A DNA stretch of 64,000 nucleotides from Gemmatimonadaceae bacterium (lineage in GTDB: Bacteria; Gemmatimonadota; Gemmatimonadetes; Gemmatimonadales; Gemmatimonadaceae), in NCBI GenBank assembly GCA_016720905.1, contig JADKJT010000030.1, forward strand, positions 248,001 to 312,000. Reading direction: 5' to 3'. Of this stretch, positions 1 to 7,990 are shown piece by piece. Each line of letters begins with the position of its first letter. Position 1 is the stretch's first letter. The notes under the pieces were generated by a model. The model was not told the DNA's origin, did no database searches, and saw only the letters and a list, made by a program, of their open reading frames with translations. The position numbers and the translations under genes are program-made.

Positions 1-2075
1 GCGCCGGTCCCTTGAAGCACCAGTGCGCCTGCCGACGTGCTCTCGATCACGATACGATTGGTGGGACCGCTCACTCCGGCCCATGGGTCGTCACGCGACA
101 CGCGCGTGGGGATGATACGGGCCACCAAGGCGCCGTGCTCGACGGCGCAACTGGCGATCAGTTTCACGCGGTCTCCCTCTGCCGCCACCCGCGCGGCCCA
201 ACTGGCGGTCTCGGCGTCGATCCCGCGGCGGACCACCGTCAGCGTCGTCGGATGGATGCCAAACACCAGCCACGCGAGTACCCGCAGTTTGTCTTCTGCG
301 TCTTCCCCGGACAAATCGCGTGTTGGATCGGCCTCGGCGTATCCGAGCTGTTGCGCGCGACCAATCGCCTCGGCGAGCGATGCCCCTTCGGTCACGCAGT
401 CGAGCACGAAGTTACTGGTGCCGTTCAGAATGCCGCTGATGCAGTGAATGCCGACGCCGGCCGCACCGTGGCGAATGCAACGGATGACGGGAATCGCACC
501 GGCCACGGCTCCTTCAAAATCGATTCGCGTTCCGTGGGCGTGTGCAAGGGCCACCAGTTCGGGGCCGCGTGCCGCCAGGAGCGCCTTGTTGGCTGTAACA
601 ACGCGGATGCCTCGCTGCAATGCGGCTTCGACCAGCGTGCGAGCCGTGGTGGTGCCACCGATCACTTCGACCAGAACGTCGGTATCATCATCGAGCAATA
701 CGGTGGGATCGATCACCCGCGCCTGCGGCGACGCACTGCCGTGTGCGATGGCCTGTTCGAGCGAAGGGCGCCGCCGACTACCGTCGCGTATCAGCACGCG
801 GTCAACCAGCACCGCACGCCGGTCGCGGCCGGGCTCCGACAGAAGGTCCAGCAGTCCGCCGCCCACATGGCCGCAGCCGGCGAGCGCGACCCGAAGGGTC
901 TGTGAATGAATTGGCGTTGCTGTGCGCGCGGTGCGCGCGCTCCGAACGAATGTGTCGCGGGCGGGCGCGCTCCGTTCCATGACGGCGGCGGTCTCGTTCG
1001 TCGGCGCCGCGGGCGGATCCACCACGCGTTCCATCGCGCGACGGAGAATGTCACTGACGCGGGCCGTTTCGAGCAGGAACGCATCATGACCGTGGATCGA
1101 AGGGAGTTCGACATACTGCGCACCAACGGCCCGGGTCCACTCGCGCACCGATTCAGCGGGATAGAGTTGATCGCCAGGGATGCCAACGCCCGTCAAGCGG
1201 GCGCCGACGGCCGACAGGGCCGCCGGGATGCCGCCACGATCACGACCGACATCATGTGCATCCATGGCATCCAGCAGGGTGGCGTAGCTCGTCGCATCAA
1301 ACCGCGCGACCAGCTTCTCTCCGTGCGCCGCGAGCCACTCGTTCATGAGGAATGTGCCGTTGGTCCCACGCGAGCGACCAAAGCGCTGCTCGAGTCCTGT
1401 AGGTGTCCGGTAGCTGAGCATGCCCACCATGCGGGCAAGCGCGAGGCCTTCGCGCGGGCCCGCAATGGCAATCGCGCGCCGCATGATCGCGTTCCAGGCC
1501 AATCCCTGCGCGGTCTGCGCGGCGGGCGCGGCCAATACGACGGCGGCGCGCACGCGCTGGGGGAAACTCGCGGCAAATTCGAGCGCAACCTGTCCGCCCA
1601 GTGACCCACCGCACACGAGAAGCGGCGTGGCCACACCCAGCGCATCAAGCACGCGTGCCAGAACCGCCGCCTGGTCGCGCGTCGTGATCGGTGGCGACAG
1701 GCGCACGCCATCACCACGCCTGATGGTGGTTCCGTCACACCCGCCCAACAAGTTCGTGGTGAGCACCGCATGCCGCGCGGGATCAAGCGCGCCGCCTTCG
1801 CGGACGACGCCGCGCCACCAGTCGGTGGCGTTCACGGTACCGGTTAACGCATGAACGACCAGCACGAGATTGTCGCGCGCGCTGTTGAGTGCTCCCTCCA
1901 GGCGATAGCGCACGTCCAGCGTCTCCAACCGTTCACCGGACTCAAGCGACACGTTGTGAAACGTCAGCACCTGCTCGCGGATTGGCCATGCCCCCTGCGT
2001 CGCGTTGGGGCGGCTTGGCGTACGGTGCGCCACCACCGGGTCCGGACGCACGCGCGATGACTTGAGCTGGTTCAC
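1..2075 (-). CDS. MetX-Hom fusion: homoserine O-acetyltransferase + homoserine dehydrogenase (partial)
   Basis: One uninterrupted frame starts at GTG 2075 (GTGA overlap with the metY stop) and leaves the left edge after about 691 residues. Residues 1-355 are an alpha/beta-hydrolase acyltransferase of the MetX family, with nucleophile elbow CGGSLGG (Ser158), Asp302 in IPGDQLYP and His330 in HGHDAF. A linker of about 40 residues rich in Pro/Ala/Arg follows. From about residue 394 comes homoserine dehydrogenase: NAD(P)-binding VALAGCGHVGGG, then VVTANKALLA, GILNGTSNF and the signature GYAEADPTRDLSGEDAEDK. I checked the frame codon by codon across the junction and found no stop. Together the domains would turn aspartate semialdehyde into O-acetylhomoserine, the substrate of the adjacent MetY. 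Separate translation of Hom from an internal ATG in the linker cannot be excluded. Confidence 0.88.
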   Translation of the reverse strand, partial: MNQLKSSRVRPDPVVAHRTPSRPNATQGAWPIREQVLTFHNVSLESGERLETLDVRYRLEGALNSARDNLVLVVHALTGTVNATDWWRGVVREGGALDPARHAVLTTNLLGGCDGTTIRRGDGVRLSPPITTRDQAAVLARVLDALGVATPLLVCGGSLGGQVALEFAASFPQRVRAAVVLAAPAAQTAQGLAWNAIMRRAIAIAGPREGLALARMVGMLSYRTPTGLEQRFGRSRGTNGTFLMNEWLAAHGEKLVARFDATSYATLLDAMDAHDVGRDRGGIPAALSAVGARLTGVGIPGDQLYPAESVREWTRAVGAQYVELPSIHGHDAFLLETARVSDILRRAMERVVDPPAAPTNETAAVMERSAPARDTFVRSARTARTATPIHSQTLRVALAGCGHVGGGLLDLLSEPGRDRRAVLVDRVLIRDGSRRRPSLEQAIAHGSASPQARVIDPTVLLDDDTDVLVEVIGGTTTARTLVEAALQRGIRVVTANKALLAARGPELVALAHAHGTRIDFEGAVAGAIPVIRCIRHGAAGVGIHCISGILNGTSNFVLDCVTEGASLAEAIGRAQQLGYAEADPTRDLSGEDAEDKLRVLAWLVFGIHPTTLTVVRRGIDAETASWAARVAAEGDRVKLIASCAVEHGALVARIIPTRVSRDDPWAGVSGPTNRIVIESTSAGALVLQGTG

Positions 2076-3472
2076 GCGGCACTCTCGCCACGCTGGGGGC
2101 CGGCCGTGGTGGTCCGGTGCGCGTCGACGGCCACGGCGGCAGCGAGTGCGCGATCGAGATCCTCAAGCAGATCGTCCAGGTGCTCCAGGCCAACCGACAG
2201 ACGCACGAGGTCGGGCGTGACACCCGCGGCGCGACGTTCTGCCTCGCTCAGTTGCTCGTGGGTGGTGGTCCACGGGTGGATGACGAGACTCTTGGCATCA
2301 CCCACATTCGCCAACAACGAGAAGAGTCCCGTCTTGGCGATGAAGCGCGTGGCCGCGGCTTCGCCGCCGCGAACACCGAAGGTCAGCACACCGCCGAAGC
2401 CGTCGGTGAGATAGCGATCAGCATTGGCATGCGTGACATGCGACGTGAGCCCGGGATAGCGCACCCATGAGACCGCGGGATGGGCGGCGAGAAACGACGC
2501 CACGGCCAGCGCATTGGCACTGTGCTGCCGGATGCGGAGCGGCAGGGTTTCCAGTCCCTGCAGAAACAGGAACGCACTGAACGGCGAGAGCGACGCGCCG
2601 ATGTCCCGCAACAGCAGGACGCGCAACCGCACGGCAAAGGCGATATTGGCCCCGTTCACATTCCCGAACGCTTCGGCAAAGCGCAATCCATGATAGGCGG
2701 GTTCCGGCTCGGTGTAGAGCCGGCGGAAACGGGCGGTTGCGGTCCAGTCGAAGCGCCCGCCGTCCACCACGACTCCGCCAATCGTCGTGCCGTGGCCTCC
2801 GATCCACTTGGTCGCACTGTGCAATACAATGTCCGCCCCGTGGTCGAATGGTCGCGCGAGGATCGGCGCGAACGTGTTGTCGACCACCAGCGGTACGTTG
2901 AAGTCGTGCGCCAGCCGGGCCAACGCCTCAAGGTCGGGCACGTCCAGCGCGGGGTTGCCCACGGTCTCGACATAGATCGCGCGAGTGCCACCATCGATGG
3001 CGGCGGCCACGGCGCGGTGGTCATGAATGTCGACAAATCGCGTGCGAATTCCCAGGCGCGGCAACGTGTGCGTGAAGAGCGCCACGGAGCCCCCGTACAG
3101 TGACTGCGACGCCACGATGTTGTCGCCGGCTTCCGCGAGATTGAGCATGGTCAGCGTCAGCGCGGCCTGACCGCTGGCGACGGCGACCGCGGCCACGCCG
3201 CCTTCCAGCGCGGCGACGCGCCGCTCGAAGACATCAACGGTGGGATTGTTGATGCGCGAGTAGATGTTGCCAAACGCGCGCAGGCCGAACAGGTCGGCGG
3301 CGTGTTCCGGACTGTCGAACACGAACGAGGTGGTGGCGTAGATGGGCACCGCGCGGGCGCCGGTGGCCGGATCGGCGCACTCCTGACCGGCATGCAGCGC
3401 GAGCGTTTCTGCGCGGCGCGGGCGGACGGCGGTGGCGTGACCGCCATGGGTGCTGCGGGTACTGTCGGACAT
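2072..3472 (-). CDS. metY: O-acetylhomoserine aminocarboxypropyltransferase (sulfhydrylase) MetY
   Basis: PLP enzyme of the Cys/Met metabolism family, 466 residues from ATG 3472. It makes homocysteine from O-acetylhomoserine and sulfide. The N-terminus has ETLALHAGQ and the YATTSFVF segment. The PLP lysine lies in HSATKWIGGHG and the C-terminus has the family RLSVGLEHLDDL. The start was chosen because a GGAGA ribosome site lies just upstream, and because the longer in-frame start at 3574 would sit inside the riboswitch candidate. It is the first gene of the operon and overlaps the MetX-Hom gene by four bases. Close relatives include cystathionine gamma-synthase, but length and context favour MetY. 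Confidence 0.92.
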   Translation of the reverse strand: MSDSTRSTHGGHATAVRPRRAETLALHAGQECADPATGARAVPIYATTSFVFDSPEHAADLFGLRAFGNIYSRINNPTVDVFERRVAALEGGVAAVAVASGQAALTLTMLNLAEAGDNIVASQSLYGGSVALFTHTLPRLGIRTRFVDIHDHRAVAAAIDGGTRAIYVETVGNPALDVPDLEALARLAHDFNVPLVVDNTFAPILARPFDHGADIVLHSATKWIGGHGTTIGGVVVDGGRFDWTATARFRRLYTEPEPAYHGLRFAEAFGNVNGANIAFAVRLRVLLLRDIGASLSPFSAFLFLQGLETLPLRIRQHSANALAVASFLAAHPAVSWVRYPGLTSHVTHANADRYLTDGFGGVLTFGVRGGEAAATRFIAKTGLFSLLANVGDAKSLVIHPWTTTHEQLSEAERRAAGVTPDLVRLSVGLEHLDDLLEDLDRALAAAVAVDAHRTTTAGPQRGESAA

Positions 3473-3534
3473 CGTGGCACTCTCCAGGAATGGTTGAGTG
3501 CCGCCAATACACACACGGCGCAGAGCGCGGTCGC

Positions 3535-3584
3535 GGTTTAGCTCCTTGTTTTGCGTGGCGGCAATCGGCGGCAAATCACCACGG
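3535..3584 (-). promoter_or_regulatory. SAM-II-like riboswitch candidate upstream of metY
   Basis: On the minus strand a stem CGTGG/CCACG (3579-3583 with 3554-3558, extendable by a U-G and a G-C pair) encloses TGATTT and ATTGC. An A-rich stretch and then GAGCTAAA follow. This order and spacing (TGATTT to GCTAAA about 36 nt) match what I recall of the SAM-II (metA motif) consensus, and SAM-II elements control methionine genes. The family's terminal GG after GCTAAA is not seen (CC instead), so the second pseudoknot pairing is unproven. It lies about 60 nt before the metY start. This is a candidate, not a confirmed element. Confidence 0.55.
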
Positions 3585-3648
3585 GCGGCTCAACGTCGAG
3601 TCACCGGTCTCATCAGTTGTCGCAACGACGATACTGCACCCATCATGT

Positions 3649-3741
3649 CGCGGGCCGAAACGAATGACGGCCCGCGTCGATTGCTCGTCGCGGGCCGTCA
3701 GGGCCACGACTTAGACGGAAGGCCAGTGCCACAGGCACTGG
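3649..3741. repeat. Cluster of inverted repeats in the ackA-metY gap
   Basis: The 370-base gap between ackA and metY holds no gene. A perfect 12-bp stem pairs 3665-3676 with 3689-3700 (core GGCCCGCG/CGCGGGCC, loop 12). A further CGCGGGCC at 3649-3656 can pair with the same middle arm, so two of the three arms can pair at a time. A separate hairpin CCAGTGCC-ACA-GGCACTGG lies at 3723-3741 and may end ackA transcripts. No T-run follows any stem. The SAM-II-like element follows downstream on the minus strand. Confidence 0.6.
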
Positions 3742-3842
3742 TGCGCGGCCCGTCAAATCGGGAAAATCGCCGCGCACATCACAGTATCGGTGTGCAACGC
3801 GAAAAGGTCAAGCCTCCGCATTCACGCCGACCGCAGGACCAT

Positions 3843-5087
3843 CTACATGGGCGGTTCTATCCCCGCCACCACTCGAAACGTATCGCGCGCGATCAGCAGT
3901 TCCTCGTCGGTCGGCACGACCCATGCTTCCAGGGACGCACCCTCGGTCGAGAAGCGGCCTTCGCGTCCGTCCGTCAGTTGCGCGTTCGCCGCCTCGTCGA
4001 TGGTGAGTCCGGCCCACGCGAGGCCCTCGCAGATGCGCGTGCGAATCTCGGGCGAATTCTCGCCAATGCCTCCCGCGAAAACGATGGCATCGGCGCCGCC
4101 CAGCGCGGCGAGGTACGCGCCGACATACTTCCGGACCCGGTAACAGAAGATCTCGATGGCCAGGCGTGCGCGCCGATCCTGATGCTCGTGGGCCTCGGCG
4201 AGCAGATCGCGCATGTCATTGGTCAATCCGGAGATACCCAGCAGACCCGATTGCTGGTTGAGCAATGACTCCACTTGTGGCAGCGACAGTCCCTCCTTCG
4301 CCGCGATGTAGTCCAGCAGCGCCGCATCGATATCGCCCGAACGGGTGCCCATCACCAGCCCTTCCAGTGGCGTGAATCCCATCGACGTGTCGATGGACCG
4401 GCCGCCTTGAATGGCGCAGGCCGAACAGCCGTTGCCAAGGTGCAGCGTCACGATCCGCACGTCGCTGCGTGCCCGGCCCGTGAGCCGCCGCCACTGCCAC
4501 GCAATACTGCGATGAGACGTCCCGTGGAATCCGTATCGGCGAATCTTGTGACGCCGATACAGTGGATACGGAATGGCGTAGAGGTACGCGTACTCGGGCA
4601 ACGACTGATGGAACGCCGTATCAAAGACGGCCACCTGCGGAACACCTGCCCCCAAGGCGGCTCGCGCCGCATCGATGCCGCGCAGATTGTGAGGATTGTG
4701 GAGTGGCGCAAATTCGATCATGGCTTCGATCGCCCGATGCACCGCGTCGTCGACCAGCACACTGTCCTGAAACTGTTCGCCGCCATGCACCACGCGGTGG
4801 CCGACCGCATGCACGTCCGCTCGGGAACGCAGACCGCTTCCGCTGTCCGCCTGCGTCACGTAGGCCACGACCCACTCCACGGCCGCACGCAAGTCGCGCA
4901 GGGACGCGGTGAGCGTGCGCGTGGAGCCATCGGCCATCCGCACAGTGATAACCGATTCGCCGCCGATGCGTTCAATCTGACCACGCACCAACGCGCGATC
5001 GGAATTCGACGCGATGGTGGATTCATCGGTGACGACCACCTGGAACTTCACCGTCGCGGATCCTGCATTGAGTACGAGGACGTTCAT
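3843..5087 (-). CDS. ackA: Acetate kinase
   Basis: 414 residues, the usual length for acetate kinase, which interconverts acetate + ATP and acetyl phosphate. The N-terminus VLVLNAGSATVKF is the ASKHA phosphate-binding signature (the family usually has SSS where this has SAT). HRVVHGG, FDTAFHQ, YGFHGTSH, LHLGNGCS and FAGGIGENS are the expected nucleotide- and substrate-site blocks. It follows purK on the same strand after about 60 bases, so the three genes purE-purK-ackA may be cotranscribed. No pta gene is in the window. Confidence 0.95.
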   Translation of the reverse strand: MNVLVLNAGSATVKFQVVVTDESTIASNSDRALVRGQIERIGGESVITVRMADGSTRTLTASLRDLRAAVEWVVAYVTQADSGSGLRSRADVHAVGHRVVHGGEQFQDSVLVDDAVHRAIEAMIEFAPLHNPHNLRGIDAARAALGAGVPQVAVFDTAFHQSLPEYAYLYAIPYPLYRRHKIRRYGFHGTSHRSIAWQWRRLTGRARSDVRIVTLHLGNGCSACAIQGGRSIDTSMGFTPLEGLVMGTRSGDIDAALLDYIAAKEGLSLPQVESLLNQQSGLLGISGLTNDMRDLLAEAHEHQDRRARLAIEIFCYRVRKYVGAYLAALGGADAIVFAGGIGENSPEIRTRICEGLAWAGLTIDEAANAQLTDGREGRFSTEGASLEAWVVPTDEELLIARDTFRVVAGIEPPM

Positions 5088-5150
5088 GGGGGTGTGTCGG
5101 ACATCAAAGGGGCGTGTAGAGGGCCATGTCGGCGGTCCCAGGTGAACGGC

Positions 5151-6338
5151 TCAGTGATGCGGCAACACGGGCTCGTGCACGTCGAAACTGTCCGACGTGC
5201 CGGGTGACAAGCGTCGATAACTTTCGAGAACGCGGCTGAGTGCGTCCTGCGCACTGTCACCGACTGCCGAAAGGTGTCCCATCTTTCGACCGGCACGCGC
5301 GCCGGCCTTCCCATACAGGTGCAGGCGCGTGCCTGCCACGCCCAGTGCGTGCGTCACGTCAGGCGGCGTGTCATGCAACCACACCTCGCCCAGGAGATTG
5401 ACGATGGCCGAGGGGGCGTGCAGCGCGGTGCTCCCCAGCGGAAGGTCACAGATGGCGCGCACCAATTGCTCGAACTGGCTGGTCGCGAATCCGCGTTCGC
5501 TGTGGTGATACGTATTGTGTGGTCGCGGCGCCAACTCGTTCACCAGCAGCTCGCCTTCGCGCGTGACGAAGCATTCCACCGCGAGCACACCGACCACGTC
5601 GATGCGTTCCGCAATGGCCACCGCCAGCGTCTGCGCTCGCGTCGTCATGCGGTCGGCGATGGTGGCGGGAGCGACGGCCCACGTCAGGATGCCGTTGGTG
5701 TGATGATTGCGCGAGGGCGGGTACACCGCCGTTGCACCCGACGGACGTCGCGCCACCAGCACACTGATTTCGTAGTCGATGTCGACACGCTGTTCCACCA
5801 GACAGGTGCGTTCGCCCAACGCCTGCCACGCGCTGGACGCCTGATCCGGAGCGGACAATCGCACCTGTCCCCGACCGTCGTACCCGCCATGCGTGGATTT
5901 CGCGATGCAGGGCCCAAGGGTGGTGACGGCGTGGGCGATCGCCTCGGCCGAGTCGGCGGTCACGAACGCGCCGAGCGGAAATCCCTGTGTCGCCAGCCAC
6001 TGCTTCTGCCGGATGCGCTCCTGAATGATGTACACCGGTGCGCGACCTGGACGCACTGGCGCATGCTCGGCCGCCGCCTGCAGCACGTCAGGATGAATCT
6101 GTTCAATTTCAAGCGTGAGCACGTCACAATGTCGCGCGAGATCCACGGCGGCATCGACGTCGCTGAACGACGCGGTAATGGTGCGCGAGGCGATGGCACG
6201 TGCCGCACACGCCGGATCAGGATCAAGCACATGGACGTCGTATCCCATCGATCGGGCGGCGAATGCGGTCATGCGCCCCAGCTGACCGCCCCCGAGAAAG
6301 CCGATGGTGGCGCCCGGCAGGATCGGGCCGCCGCTCAC
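5151..6338 (-). CDS. purK: 5-(carboxyamino)imidazole ribonucleotide synthase
   Basis: 395-residue ATP-grasp enzyme that makes N5-CAIR from AIR, bicarbonate and ATP in purine synthesis. The N-terminus TIGFLGGGQLGRM is the PurK nucleotide fold. GGYDGRGQ, VEQRVDIDYEISV and NELAPRPHNTYHHSE are the ATP-grasp and AIR-site blocks. The start is GTG at 6338, overlapping the purE stop as GTGA, so the pair is translationally coupled. Product channels to PurE, which is encoded just upstream. Confidence 0.95.
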   Translation of the reverse strand: MSGGPILPGATIGFLGGGQLGRMTAFAARSMGYDVHVLDPDPACAARAIASRTITASFSDVDAAVDLARHCDVLTLEIEQIHPDVLQAAAEHAPVRPGRAPVYIIQERIRQKQWLATQGFPLGAFVTADSAEAIAHAVTTLGPCIAKSTHGGYDGRGQVRLSAPDQASSAWQALGERTCLVEQRVDIDYEISVLVARRPSGATAVYPPSRNHHTNGILTWAVAPATIADRMTTRAQTLAVAIAERIDVVGVLAVECFVTREGELLVNELAPRPHNTYHHSERGFATSQFEQLVRAICDLPLGSTALHAPSAIVNLLGEVWLHDTPPDVTHALGVAGTRLHLYGKAGARAGRKMGHLSAVGDSAQDALSRVLESYRRLSPGTSDSFDVHEPVLPHH

Positions 6339-6874
6339 GGTGCGATGGCGTTGGGGGCGGGCAGGGGACGCGCCAAGGCGTCCGCCGCCTTGGCAGCGCG
6401 ACGCGCGACAAGAGCGGCAAGCAACGTCGCATCGTGCGCGGCCAGCAACTGCGCGGCGTACAACGCCGCATTGGCCGCACCTGGCTTGCCGATCGCAAAG
6501 GTGGCGACGGGAACACCAGCCGGCATCTGGACGATGCTCAGCAACGCGTCCAGTCCATTCAGCGGCGTGGCGACAACGGGAACGCCCAGTACCGGCACCA
6601 GTGTCTTCGCAGCCAACATCCCCGGCAGGTGCGCCGCACCACCTGCTGCGGCGATGATTGCGCGCAGTCCGCGCCGTTGGGCGGTTTCGGCGTACTCGAA
6701 CAGCCAGTCCGGCGTACGATGCGCCGACACCACCCGCGCCTCGTAGGGAATGCCCAGCTCGGCGAGTATCTCGCAGGCCGGCGCGAGCGTGTCGTAGTCA
6801 CTTGCGCTGCCCATCACGACCCCGACCAGCGGGGTCACCGGGGAGGCAGCAGGGATAACTGTAGCAGCGTGCAC
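6335..6874 (-). CDS. purE: N5-carboxyaminoimidazole ribonucleotide mutase
   Basis: 179 residues. It converts N5-CAIR to CAIR in purine biosynthesis. Typical class I PurE blocks are visible: VGVVMGSASDYDT, VVSAHRTPD, AAAGGAAHLPGM and LNGLDALLSIVQMPAGVPV. The C-terminus carries about 15 extra Ala-rich residues beyond the usual end. It starts with ATG at 6874, about 290 bases from the divergent bactofilin gene, and overlaps purK by four bases. Confidence 0.95.
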   Translation of the reverse strand: MHAATVIPAASPVTPLVGVVMGSASDYDTLAPACEILAELGIPYEARVVSAHRTPDWLFEYAETAQRRGLRAIIAAAGGAAHLPGMLAAKTLVPVLGVPVVATPLNGLDALLSIVQMPAGVPVATFAIGKPGAANAALYAAQLLAAHDATLLAALVARRAAKAADALARPLPAPNAIAP

Positions 6875-7160
6875 GACAGGCTCCGAAGACGAGGGGTTCG
6901 TAGTCGGAGTAAGCTATCGCACTACTCGCGGCGCGGCCAAATGCTGGTTGGAGGCTTGCGGTGGCGGCTCAAGGACCGCCTCGTCGCGGAAGACCCTGCC
7001 GCCGAGCAAAGGCCCGAGACGGACAATCCCGGAATTTCAGAATGGCATGATCTGGGTCACAGTGTCGCTGCCATGGTTCGACTAGCGTTCCCGGTAGAGG
7101 ATGCTGAGAACGTTCCTGAACGGGCCGCCCGACGGGTCGCGCGGCATGGAGACTGCACAC
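6875..7160. other. Divergent intergenic region purE / bactofilin
   Basis: About 286 bases between divergent starts. I see no conserved ORF, tRNA or clear hairpin. A TAAGCTAT-like stretch near 6911 could hold a -10 element, but no convincing promoter pair can be assigned by eye. Confidence 0.4.
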
Positions 7161-7643
7161 ATGGCTATCTGGAATCCAGGCTCGCCCGCCAAGAGTACGT
7201 CGACGGCGGTGGCTGCCACGGACGTCGCCGTCAGTCGAGAGGCAGAGCCGAATATGGAATATGCCACGAGTACCGTCAGGCCCCTTGCGATACCCGAGCC
7301 GCGAATGAAAGAGTCCATCATTTCGGCTGACCTGAACATCGAGGGCAAGATTGAAGGGTCGGGCGACATTCGGATTGCCGGGCGCTTCAAAGGTGATGTC
7401 AACGTGCAAGGCAATCTCACCATCGAAGCCGGCGCCACCCTGACCGGTGCCGTGCGGGCGAAGACGGTGGCGATTGGTGGACATCTCGAAGGGAACGTCG
7501 ATGCGGCGGCTCGAGTCGACTTGCTGGCCACGGGCGTACTGATCGGCGATTTGACGGCCGATTCGCTCACGGTGGCTGCCGGTTCGCGCATGCGTGGCAA
7601 GGCGGAATTCGGATGGCCGGAAACGGGTTCGCGCACGCCGTGA
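7161..7643 (+). CDS. Bactofilin (polymer-forming cytoskeletal protein)
   Basis: 160 residues from ATG 7161, which has GGAG nine bases upstream; an earlier in-frame ATG exists. After a disordered N-terminal segment of about 50 residues rich in Ala/Ser/Thr, the bactofilin domain starts near SIISADLNIEGKIEGSGDI and runs as short hydrophobic/glycine repeats typical of the right-handed beta-helix (FKGDVNVQGNLTIEAGATL and following). Bactofilins polymerise without nucleotides at the membrane and organise cell shape or envelope synthesis. The next gene overlaps by four bases. Confidence 0.9.
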   Translation: MAIWNPGSPAKSTSTAVAATDVAVSREAEPNMEYATSTVRPLAIPEPRMKESIISADLNIEGKIEGSGDIRIAGRFKGDVNVQGNLTIEAGATLTGAVRAKTVAIGGHLEGNVDAAARVDLLATGVLIGDLTADSLTVAAGSRMRGKAEFGWPETGSRTP

Positions 7644-7981
7644 GCTCGGCACGGCGCTCGCCGATCGGCGCCTCGCGCAGCTGTCCGCATTGCCGCCAGA
7701 CGATTCTCGAAAGCGCCAGCGTGTGTCCGGCGTGCCGAAAACATCTGCGCTTCGAGGCCACCAAGGACGAGGTGGTGCGCGCCGGGCTCAGGGAAGTGGC
7801 GCTTCGTGTGGAGGGCACGGTCGAACATGCGGCGGATATGACGCCGTGGGAGTATTCGGTATTGATCAGCGTGACCGACGAACGCGGGGTGGAAGTCGCG
7901 CGTCACGTCGTGAGTGTTGGTGCGCTGCTGGGCGGGTCGAAACGGTCGTTTGCCGTGTCCGTGGAGGTGTTCAAGCCGTAG
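7640..7981 (+). CDS. Zinc-ribbon protein coupled to bactofilin
   Basis: About 113 residues from GTG 7640, whose GTGA overlaps the bactofilin stop; an ATG at 7613 would overlap much more. Two CxxC pairs (CPHC and CPAC, 14 residues apart) form a predicted zinc ribbon near the N-terminus. A C-terminal domain of about 70 residues follows, predicted beta-rich (EYSVLISVTDERGVEVARHVV). No enzyme motif is visible. Translational coupling suggests a partner or regulator of the bactofilin polymer, but this is inference. Confidence 0.75.
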   Translation: MSSARRSPIGASRSCPHCRQTILESASVCPACRKHLRFEATKDEVVRAGLREVALRVEGTVEHAADMTPWEYSVLISVTDERGVEVARHVVSVGALLGGSKRSFAVSVEVFKP

Positions 7982-7990
7982 CCGACCGCG

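Noticed and set aside
3473..3574. Earlier metY start adding 34 residues
   Set aside because: It lies in the riboswitch candidate, lacks a good ribosome site and adds no family sequence.
5274..6746. 490-codon plus-strand ORF across purK/purE
   Set aside because: Antisense shadow of two clearly recognised purine genes.
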